Notes under the pieces: generated by a model
What the model was told of the DNA's origin: nothing
Database searches by the model: none
The model's input: the letters and a program-made list of their open reading frames with translations, nothing else
Shown: in pieces, positions 7,083 to 12,543 of the stretch
Numbering within the stretch: position 1 is the first letter of the stretch
How the letters are laid out: every line of letters starts with the position of its first letter
Assembly (NCBI GenBank): GCA_000435615.1
Contig: FR881986.1
Location: 23,342-35,884, forward strand
Length of the DNA: 12,543 nt
Direction: 5' to 3'
DNA from: Firmicutes bacterium CAG:238
GTDB lineage: Bacteria > Bacillota > Clostridia > Peptostreptococcales > Anaerovoracaceae
Position numbers and translations under genes: made by a program

Positions 7083-8768
7083 ATGAGAAGAAGACAAACA
7101 ACAAGAAAGAGGGAAATCCCGGAATTGAAGGTTATTCCAATCGGCGGACTGAATGAGATCGGAAAAAACATGACCCTGCTCGAATGCAATAACCAGATAA
7201 TGATTATAGACTGTGGGCTTTCCTTCCCGGATGATGAAATGTACGGAATTGATATCGTCATACCGGATTTTTCCTATCTCATTGCAAACAGAGAAAGGAT
7301 AGCAGGCATGGTAATCACACACGGCCACGAGGACCATATCGGTGCGGTTCCATATCTGCTCAAGAATATCAAGATTCCGGTGTACGGCACGAGACTGACA
7401 CTGGGGCTTGTAGAAAATAAACTCAAAGAACACGGAATTCAGGGAGACCTGAGAACGATAAATGCCGGAGACAAAATACAGCTTGGATGTTTTGACATCG
7501 AAACGATCAGAACGACGCATTCGATTGCAGATTCCATCTGTCTTGCCATTACAACTCCGGCCGGCGTTGTCTTCCATTCGGGAGACTTCAAAATCGACTA
7601 TACTCCGATTGATGGCGAACCGATTGACTTTTCAAAGCTCGCCGAAATAGGCAAGAAGGGCGTTACGCTGATGCTGTGTGACAGCACGAATGTAACAAGA
7701 CCCGGATTTACCGCATCGGAGCGGGTAGTCGGGCAGACAATCGAAAATATATTCAGAAACGCAAAAACGAGAATTATCATAGCGACATTCTCATCGAATG
7801 TGCATCGTGTACAGAAAATTATTGAGAACGCGGTTAAATTCGGACGCAAAGTTGCGATATCGGGCAGAAGCATGGAAAACGTCGTTGCTCTCGCAATCGA
7901 ACTTGGATATTTGGATATTCCACCGGGAACTTTGGTGGATTTGAAGATGACGAAAAACATACCGGATGATCAACTCGTTATCATCACGACGGGCAGCCAG
8001 GGTGAACCGATGTCGGCACTTTCCAGAATCGCTTCGGGTGAACACAAGTCCGTAAAGCTGAAAAAAGGCGACATGGTTATTCTATCATCAACACCGGTAC
8101 CGGGAAATGAAAAAACCGTTTCAAATGTTGTAAACAAGCTGTTTGAAAAGGGTGCCGAAGTTATTTATTCGGACATTGCAGACATCCATGTATCCGGTCA
8201 CGCGTGCCAGGAAGAACTGAAACTGATTCATTCGCTCATAAAACCGAAATTTTTCATGCCGGTTCACGGCGAATACAGACATCTGATTGCCCATGCAAGA
8301 CTTGCCGAAAGTCTCGGAATGAACAAAGACAATATCTTTGTTCTTGAGAACGGAGACATTCTCAAGGTAAATAAGAGAAGAGCCAAAAGAGAAACAGCAA
8401 TGGTCGAAGCAGATGCAATTCTCGTTGACGGACTTGGCGTAGGCGATGTCGGAAACATCGTTCTGCGCGACAGAAAACTTTTGTCAGAGTCCGGTCTTAT
8501 CATTGTCGTTGCGGCAATCGAAAAAGAAAGTCATATGGTAGTATCCGGGCCGGAAATAATTTCAAGAGGTTTCGTATACGTAAGAGAAAACGAAAGCCTC
8601 ATTGAAGAAGCACGTAAGGTTGCGATGGAAGCACTTGAAAAATGTCAAAACAAGAGAATGAAAGACTGGAACGCCATGAAATCGCAGGTAAGGGACGCAC
8701 TCAACTCGTACATTTACGAGACAACGAAGAGAAGTCCGATTATTTTGCCGATTTTCCTGGAAGTTTAG
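7083..8768 (+). CDS. rnj: Ribonuclease J (metallo-beta-lactamase / beta-CASP RNase)
   Basis: RNase J degrades and matures RNA, acting as a 5'-to-3' exonuclease and as an endonuclease; it is a main mRNA-decay enzyme in Bacillota. The product is 561 residues, close to Bacillus RNase J1. The metal centre is intact: HGHEDH at 80-85, His146 (HSIADS), HSGDF at 165-169, and the C-terminal beta-CASP motifs HVSGH (369-373) and MPVHGEYRH (His395). The beta-CASP part also shows ATFSSNVHRVQ and TGSQGEPMSAL. The first dozen residues are basic and poorly conserved. It begins 12 bases after leuS with GGA close to the leuS stop and no visible promoter of its own. Only one paralogue is present here, so J1 and J2 cannot be told apart by context. 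Confidence 0.95.
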   Translation: MRRRQTTRKREIPELKVIPIGGLNEIGKNMTLLECNNQIMIIDCGLSFPDDEMYGIDIVIPDFSYLIANRERIAGMVITHGHEDHIGAVPYLLKNIKIPVYGTRLTLGLVENKLKEHGIQGDLRTINAGDKIQLGCFDIETIRTTHSIADSICLAITTPAGVVFHSGDFKIDYTPIDGEPIDFSKLAEIGKKGVTLMLCDSTNVTRPGFTASERVVGQTIENIFRNAKTRIIIATFSSNVHRVQKIIENAVKFGRKVAISGRSMENVVALAIELGYLDIPPGTLVDLKMTKNIPDDQLVIITTGSQGEPMSALSRIASGEHKSVKLKKGDMVILSSTPVPGNEKTVSNVVNKLFEKGAEVIYSDIADIHVSGHACQEELKLIHSLIKPKFFMPVHGEYRHLIAHARLAESLGMNKDNIFVLENGDILKVNKRRAKRETAMVEADAILVDGLGVGDVGNIVLRDRKLLSESGLIIVVAAIEKESHMVVSGPEIISRGFVYVRENESLIEEARKVAMEALEKCQNKRMKDWNAMKSQVRDALNSYIYETTKRSPIILPIFLEV

Positions 8769-8783
8769 TCGGGAGGTAGAAGC

Positions 8784-9125
8784 ATGAATGTATATGATCA
8801 GGCGCACGGTTTAGCTCAAGCAATCAAGGCATCCGAAGAGTTTAAACAATACGATGCGGTAAAAAAACAAGTTGACGCAAACGAAGAACTGTCTAAAATG
8901 ATAAAGGACTTTCAGGCAAAACAGCTCGAACTGCAGACCAAGCAGATGATGGGCGAAACGCCGGGTCCCGAAGACATGGCAGTGATACAGCAGTTATACG
9001 CAATTATGGCAAAGGATCCGATTGCGGCACAGTATATGGAAACCGAGATGAGATTTTCGCTGATGATGAAGGATGTATATGAAATCATAGGTGAAGCGAT
9101 CGGTATCGGCAGTATTCTTGGATAA
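8784..9125 (+). CDS. YlbF/YmcA/YheA family protein, closest to YheA
   Basis: This is a small, mostly helical protein of 113 residues. The order of segments (VYDQAHGLAQAIKASEEF, LQTKQMMGETPGPEDM, MRFSLMMKDVYEII) resembles Bacillus YheA (UPF0342) and the Com_YlbF family. YlbF and YmcA form a complex with YaaT that affects RNase Y-dependent mRNA maturation, whereas YheA itself has no settled function. The sequence contains no cysteine, so it cannot bring iron-sulfur ligands as reported for the YlbF-YmcA-YaaT complex. That supports the YheA branch. The start is ATG 8784 with GGGAGG at 8771-8776, 7 bases away. It follows the RNase J gene by 15 bases, so the two are probably co-transcribed, and a role alongside RNA decay is possible but only inferred. 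Confidence 0.85.
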   Translation: MNVYDQAHGLAQAIKASEEFKQYDAVKKQVDANEELSKMIKDFQAKQLELQTKQMMGETPGPEDMAVIQQLYAIMAKDPIAAQYMETEMRFSLMMKDVYEIIGEAIGIGSILG

Positions 9126-9132
9126 TGGGTAC

Positions 9133-9161
9133 TTGGCAATCTGCTTGTTTTTTGGTATAAT
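9133..9161 (+). promoter_or_regulatory. Sigma-A type promoter of efp
   Basis: The -35 element is TTGGCA (9133-9138) and the -10 element is TATAAT (9156-9161), separated by 17 bases, with TGG directly before the -10 (an extended -10). This is one mismatch from the full consensus. It begins 8 bases after the YheA-like gene stops and points at efp. Transcription would begin near 9168, giving a leader of about 78 bases. Not tested experimentally. Confidence 0.82.
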
Positions 9162-9181
9162 ATACGGAGTTAGGTTAAAAA

Positions 9182-9196
9182 GAGTCGAAAAGACTC
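9182..9196 (+). other. Small hairpin in the efp leader
   Basis: GAGTC (9182-9186) and GACTC (9192-9196) form a perfect 5-base-pair stem around a GAAAA loop, about 14 bases after the predicted transcription start. The flanks are A/T-rich and no run of T follows, so it is not a terminator. It might stabilise the 5' end of the mRNA or have no role. Confidence 0.5.
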
Positions 9197-9245
9197 AAAA
9201 TTATAAATAACAGCACGAATTTTAAAAAGAATGGAGAGATAAAAA

Positions 9246-9806
9246 ATGATTTATGCTAGTGATTTTAGAAAAGGCAGAACATTCCAGATTAACGGTGAAC
9301 CGCATGTTGTATTGGATTTCTTGCATGTAAAACCAGGCAAAGGTGCAGCTTTCGTAAGAACGAAGTACAGAAACATCATCACCGGAGCTACAAGAGAAGA
9401 AGCATTCAATCCGGATGATAAGTTTGAAGAAGCAATCATCGAAACGAAGAAGATGCAGTATTTATATGACATGGATGATCTGTATTATTTTATGGACCCT
9501 GAAACATTTGAACAGGTTCCTCTCGGAAAAGAACAGGTTGAAGAAGCGATCAAATTTATGAGACCGAACGATGAAGCAACTGTTAAGTTCTTCCAGGGCA
9601 ATGCTTTCCTCGTTGAAGCACCTAACTTTGTTGACCTTGAAGTAATCGAAACCGAACCGGGCGTTAAAGGCAATACAGCTACAAACGTTACGAAGGCTGC
9701 AACAGTTGAAACAGGTGCAGTTATTCAGGTTCCTATCTTCATTGAAACAGGAGAAAGAATTCAGATCGATACAAGAACAGGCGAATATCTTGGCAGATCC
9801 AAATAA
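9246..9806 (+). CDS. efp: Elongation factor P
   Basis: EF-P enters the ribosomal E site and relieves stalling at runs of proline. The 186-residue product has the three beta-barrel domains of the family. The domain I loop reads VKPGKGAAF with Lys32 at its tip, the residue that is modified in many bacteria (5-aminopentanol in Bacillus subtilis). No modification enzyme is in the window, so the type of modification here is unknown. The C-terminus ends in the conserved TGERIQIDTRTGEYLGR. The start is ATG 9246 with GGAGAG at 9233-9238, 7 bases away. The gene has its own strong promoter and is followed by a GC-rich hairpin, so it may be expressed largely alone. Confidence 0.97.
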   Translation: MIYASDFRKGRTFQINGEPHVVLDFLHVKPGKGAAFVRTKYRNIITGATREEAFNPDDKFEEAIIETKKMQYLYDMDDLYYFMDPETFEQVPLGKEQVEEAIKFMRPNDEATVKFFQGNAFLVEAPNFVDLEVIETEPGVKGNTATNVTKAATVETGAVIQVPIFIETGERIQIDTRTGEYLGRSK

Positions 9807-9825
9807 TTGATTTTTCGGAGGACAC

Positions 9826-9856
9826 GCGGCGGTTCGGTGCCGCCGCATGCCTTTTT
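9826..9856 (+). terminator. Terminator-like GC hairpin after efp
   Basis: GCGGCGG (9826-9832) pairs perfectly with CCGCCGC (9840-9846) around the loop TTCGGTG, giving seven G-C pairs. TTTTT follows at 9852-9856 after a 5-base gap (ATGCC), starting 46 bases after the efp stop begins. A good intrinsic terminator has its T run directly after the stem, so this one may be partial, or may act as a processing or attenuation site ahead of mltG. Imperfect pairing of GGAG (9818-9821) with the CTTT that starts at 9851 could lengthen the stem. Confidence 0.55.
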
Positions 9857-9881
9857 GGTTATGCATGAAAGAATACATATT

Positions 9882-9890
9882 GGGGGAAGG
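9882..9890 (+). promoter_or_regulatory. Ribosome-binding site supporting the mltG start at 9892
   Basis: GGGGGAAGG lies just before ATG 9892. The GGGGGA part can pair with the 16S tail by one G-U wobble at 4 bases spacing; the AAGG part is too close to use. The earlier in-frame ATGs at 9847 and 9865 have no such site. Confidence 0.5.
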
Positions 9891-9891
9891 A

Positions 9892-11004
9892 ATGGATTCA
9901 AAAAAAATTGCAGTAGTAGTTGTAGCAGCAGTTCTTGTCATTGCAATTGCGGCAGCCGGGATTGTTTATCTGGGCATGGGGAAGGCCCTCGATGAAACGG
10001 ATTCCACGCTGGTGAGCGTTGTGATACCGTCAGGGGCAACCGCAGACAGCATTGCACAAGCACTTGAAGACAACCATGTTATCGACAAGGCCTCGGACTT
10101 TAAATTATGGTCTAAGGTAAAAGGATACGACAGTCAGTATAAAGCGGGGACATATGCACTTTCTGCGGCGATGGATTTTGATACAATCGCTGATATTTTG
10201 GTTGGAGGAAAGGTAAGCATGTCATCATTTACCGTGCCTGAGGGCTTGACTGTGGAACAGACAATCGAAAAACTCGTATCTCAGGGGATGGGTACGAAAG
10301 AAAACTTCGAAAACGAAGTTAAGGACAAGAAATGGTTTGATAAATATGAGTTTTTACGCTATGCCTCCTATGAGGATGAAATGCGAAAGACGCTCAGCGA
10401 TAACTACTTGGAAGGCTATCTCATGCCGAACACGTATTATGTGGCAGAGGGGGCTTCCGAGGAAGAAGTTATTGATGTAATGTTAAACCAGTTCAATAAA
10501 GATGTCTTCGAAGGCATCTTCAAAGAATTTATGGAGGATAAAAGTTCTCTCCTGAACAGAAAATACGGAGCATATTTAACTACGGAATGTGGATTCCAGC
10601 TTAGGGAAGTAATAAAATATGCGTCAATTATCGAGAGAGAAACAGTTTTGGACGAGGAAAGACCTTTGGTGGCTGCAGTTATCTATAATCGGCTCGACAA
10701 GGGAATGAAATTCCAGATGTGCTCAACTGTTCAATATATATTGGGATTCAAGAAAGAAAATCTGACTTATGCTGATATTTCAATTGATTCGCCATACAAT
10801 TCCTATCTGTATGACGATATTCCGGGACCGATTTGCTCCCCGGGACTTGCGTCAATTAAGGCAGCTTTTTATCCGGAAGATAAAGATTACTTGTATTTCG
10901 TCGTAAGTGATAAACTGGACGGAAGCATGAATTTTTCTTCAGACATCAATCAGTTTGAAAAAGATAAAGCTGCTTACAACAAAGCGTATAATGCGGCACA
11001 TTAG
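9892..11004 (+). CDS. mltG: Endolytic murein transglycosylase MltG
   Basis: MltG is a membrane-anchored lytic transglycosylase that cuts growing glycan strands and is thought to set their length (YceG-like family). Counting from ATG 9892 the product is 370 residues: a short cytoplasmic MDSKK, one membrane segment (about 6-28), a LysM-like part (about 38-105) and the catalytic domain. The active-site motif is ASIIERET at 244-251, where the conserved Glu acts in catalysis. GYLMPNTYYV, YNRLDKGMKFQ and GLASIKAAFYP also fit the family. Upstream ATGs at 9847 and 9865 lack ribosome-binding sites and lie against the terminator-like hairpin, while GGGGGAAGG (9882-9890) precedes 9892. The next gene starts 11 bases after the stop. 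The order mltG, trmR, trhP matches yrrL-yrrM-yrrO of Bacillus. Confidence 0.93.
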   Translation: MDSKKIAVVVVAAVLVIAIAAAGIVYLGMGKALDETDSTLVSVVIPSGATADSIAQALEDNHVIDKASDFKLWSKVKGYDSQYKAGTYALSAAMDFDTIADILVGGKVSMSSFTVPEGLTVEQTIEKLVSQGMGTKENFENEVKDKKWFDKYEFLRYASYEDEMRKTLSDNYLEGYLMPNTYYVAEGASEEEVIDVMLNQFNKDVFEGIFKEFMEDKSSLLNRKYGAYLTTECGFQLREVIKYASIIERETVLDEERPLVAAVIYNRLDKGMKFQMCSTVQYILGFKKENLTYADISIDSPYNSYLYDDIPGPICSPGLASIKAAFYPEDKDYLYFVVSDKLDGSMNFSSDINQFEKDKAAYNKAYNAAH

Positions 11005-11015
11005 AGGATATTTTG

Positions 11016-11684
11016 ATGAAAGCAAAGAGAAACATTACCAATGACCTTGTAACAGATTACATAAACGGTTTTTATGCACCGCTTACGGACGAACTTGGTA
11101 AGCTGCGTGTGGATTCCGAAGAAAAGAATGTTCCCATCATCTTAAAAGAAACCGAAAGCTTTCTCAAGACATTTCTTGGAGTGATCAAGCCGGCAAGAAT
11201 TCTTGAAATCGGCTGTGCGGTCGGCTATTCGGCGATGTTCTTTGCACAGCTTACGGGGGCTGAGGTTTATACGATTGAAAAAAATTCCGAAATGGTTGAA
11301 ACTGCCGTAAAAAACATTGAATCACTTGGGTATGCTGAGAAAATAAATGTTTTCGAAGGCGACGGCGAAGAAATCGCAGAGCTTCTTAAGAAAGAAGGTA
11401 CGAAACCGTTTGATGTCGTATTTATCGATGCCGCAAAAAGCCACTACCAAAGGTTTTTTGATGCATGCCTTCCGCTGTGCGGGCCTGATACGGTGATTAT
11501 TGCGGACAATGTGCTTTTTAAAGGAAGAATTGCCGATGACAAATACGATCCGGATGGAAAATATAAGACGAATATAAGAAGAATGAGGGAGTTTATTGCG
11601 TATATCATGAACAAGCCTTCGCTTGATAGCTCAATTCTTGCTGTCGGCGACGGACTTTCGATTACGAGATTCAAAACCATATAA
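11016..11684 (+). CDS. trmR: SAM-dependent O-methyltransferase, probably TrmR (tRNA 5-hydroxyuridine methyltransferase)
   Basis: This is a class I SAM methyltransferase of the COMT-like family (Methyltransf_3), 222 residues. The SAM-binding motif is EIGCAVGYSA from Glu64. Asp138 (FIDAAK) and Asp164-Asn165 (ADNVLFKG) sit where family members bind a divalent metal. In Bacillus subtilis the gene in this position, yrrM, encodes TrmR, which methylates 5-hydroxyuridine 34 of certain tRNAs to 5-methoxyuridine. The same neighbours (mltG before, U32 gene after) support that role, although the fold alone would also fit small-molecule O-methyltransferases. The start is ATG 11016, which has GAGGA (11004-11008) 7 bases upstream; the TTG at 11013 fits less well. 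The gene is 11 bases after mltG. Confidence 0.88.
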   Translation: MKAKRNITNDLVTDYINGFYAPLTDELGKLRVDSEEKNVPIILKETESFLKTFLGVIKPARILEIGCAVGYSAMFFAQLTGAEVYTIEKNSEMVETAVKNIESLGYAEKINVFEGDGEEIAELLKKEGTKPFDVVFIDAAKSHYQRFFDACLPLCGPDTVIIADNVLFKGRIADDKYDPDGKYKTNIRRMREFIAYIMNKPSLDSSILAVGDGLSITRFKTI

Positions 11685-11702
11685 ACTCCGATAAGGAACA
11701 GA

Positions 11703-12543
11703 ATGAAGAAAATAGAACTGCTCGCTCCGGCGGGCGATTTGGAAAAACTTAAAATAGCGGTGCTTTACGGAGCGGATGCCGTCTATTTCGGCGGCGAGGT
11801 CTTTTCCCTCAGAGCCGGCGCGGGAAATCTGACGATTGACGAGATGAAGGAAGGTATTGCCTTTGCACATGAACGCGGGGTTAAATGCTACCTGACTATA
11901 AACATCTTTGCGCATAATCGGGATATTCAGCCGCTTCGGGAGTATTTAGGAAAGATAAAAGAACTGAATATTGATGCTTTTATCGTGAGCGACCCCGGAA
12001 TTATCTGCTTGATTCAGGAAATCATTCCAGATGCTGAGATACATTTAAGCACGCAGGCAAATATGACCAATTACCAGACGGCAAATTTCTGGTATAATAT
12101 CGGTGTAAAGCGCATTGTACTGGCAAGGGAACTCAGCTTTGAAGAAATGGCTGAGATACGGCAGAACACACCGGAAGACCTCGAATATGAGGCTTTCGTG
12201 CACGGCGCGATGTGCATTTCCTATTCGGGAAGATGCCTTCTCAGCAACTTCATGATTGAAAGAGATGCAAATCAGGGTATGTGTGCACATCCCTGCAGAT
12301 GGAAGTATGCTTTGGTCGAGGAGCAAAGACCGGGTCAATACTATCCGATTGAAGAAGACGATAGAGGCACCTATATTCTCAATTCCAGGGATTTGTGCAT
12401 GATTGAATATATTCCGCAGCTGGTGGAATCTGGGCTTGCGTCCCTTAAGATTGAGGGCCGAATGAAGAGCATATTCTATGTTGCTACGATTATCGCGGCA
12501 TACAGGAAGGCCATCGACGCCTATTATGAAGATCCGAAAGGAT
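11703..12543 (+). CDS. trhP: U32 family protein, probably tRNA 5-hydroxyuridine synthase TrhP (3' end outside window)
   Basis: Only the first 280 codons are inside the window and the frame stays open to the end. It starts at ATG 11703 with AAGGA at 11693-11697, 18 bases after trmR. The N-terminus IELLAPAGDLEKLKIAV, the STQAN motif and the U32 signature EAFVHGAMCISYSGRCLLS are all present. Four cysteines, 171, 178, 194 and 198, occupy the positions that bind an iron-sulfur cluster in this family. The later part (ASLKIEGRMKS, YVATIIAAYRKAIDAYY) resembles Bacillus YrrO. U32 proteins were first named as peptidases, but YrrN/YrrO (TrhP) hydroxylate uridine 34 of tRNA using a prephenate-dependent route, feeding TrmR next door. 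Whether a second (YrrN-like) subunit is encoded elsewhere cannot be seen. None lies between trmR and this gene. Confidence 0.92.
   Translation, partial: MKKIELLAPAGDLEKLKIAVLYGADAVYFGGEVFSLRAGAGNLTIDEMKEGIAFAHERGVKCYLTINIFAHNRDIQPLREYLGKIKELNIDAFIVSDPGIICLIQEIIPDAEIHLSTQANMTNYQTANFWYNIGVKRIVLARELSFEEMAEIRQNTPEDLEYEAFVHGAMCISYSGRCLLSNFMIERDANQGMCAHPCRWKYALVEEQRPGQYYPIEEDDRGTYILNSRDLCMIEYIPQLVESGLASLKIEGRMKSIFYVATIIAAYRKAIDAYYEDPKG

Noticed and set aside
9182..9196. efp leader hairpin read as a transcription terminator
   Set aside because: The stem has only 5 pairs and is followed by AAAATTATAAA, not a T run, and it lies downstream of the efp promoter.
9847..9891. Longer mltG start at ATG 9847 (15 more residues)
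   Set aside because: The extra residues sit directly against the hairpin, no ribosome-binding site precedes 9847, and they would place non-family sequence before the MDSKK membrane anchor.
9807..9995. 62-codon plus-strand frame between efp and mltG, with GGAGG near its beginning
   Set aside because: Its second half is a low-complexity Ser/Cys run produced by reading the mltG membrane segment in another frame. The nearest start codon after GGAGG is GTG 9837, too far away (15 bases).
12071..12098. TGGTATAAT with a -35-like TTACCA inside the U32 gene
   Set aside because: The -10 match encodes conserved-looking Trp-Tyr-Asn, the -35 is poor, and no gene begins downstream within the window. Chance is the simpler explanation.
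1..12543. Defence system, mobile element, CRISPR array or toxin-antitoxin pair
   Set aside because: Every gene is assignable to a core family, all lie on one strand with no change in character, and no direct or inverted repeat of note or integrase/transposase is visible.

Overview
The window is a run of core housekeeping genes, all on the + strand. It looks like chromosome from a Clostridia-type member of the Bacillota. The grounds are purine-rich Shine-Dalgarno sites (AGGAGG and GGAGG types), frequent AGA arginine codons, moderately AT-rich DNA by eye, and gene order: nadD-yqeK-rsfS-leuS and mltG-trmR-trhP are arrangements known from this phylum. I cannot name the genus from sequence alone. 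There is no phage, transposon, CRISPR array, rRNA or tRNA gene, and no gene-free stretch over 300 bases.

Layout. (1) Positions 2-2317 hold the 3' part of hisS followed by complete aspS. (2) Positions 2339-4584 hold an unusual long gene in which a zinc ribbon and an unassigned domain are fused to NAD-biosynthesis enzyme NadD, then overlapping yqeK (Ap4A hydrolase family) and rsfS (ribosome silencing factor). (3) Positions 4593-9125 hold leuS, an RNase J gene and a small YheA/YlbF-family gene. Genes from hisS to the YheA-like gene are separated by 21 bases or less, or overlap, so they are probably one long co-transcribed block. (4) After a 120-base gap with a near-consensus promoter comes efp, followed by a GC-rich hairpin that resembles a terminator. 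(5) Positions 9892 to the end hold mltG, a TrmR-type tRNA methyltransferase and the 5' part of a U32-family (TrhP-type) gene.

How the genes fit together. Most act in translation or RNA metabolism: three aminoacyl-tRNA synthetases, EF-P, RsfS, RNase J, and two enzymes expected to act on uridine 34 of tRNA (TrhP hydroxylates it, TrmR methylates the product). YqeK would remove Ap4A, a by-product of aminoacyl-tRNA synthetases, and NadD makes the NAD precursor NaAD. MltG is the cell-wall outlier.

The least ordinary element is the roughly 248-residue N-terminal extension on NadD, with a Cys4 zinc ribbon and a central domain I cannot assign with confidence. The same NadD also has Phe where the family usually has His in its PPHK motif. 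I did not find a wholly new system. The other observations are smaller: a zinc-type LeuRS, the efp promoter and leader, the post-efp hairpin, and the RNase J/YheA-family pairing.
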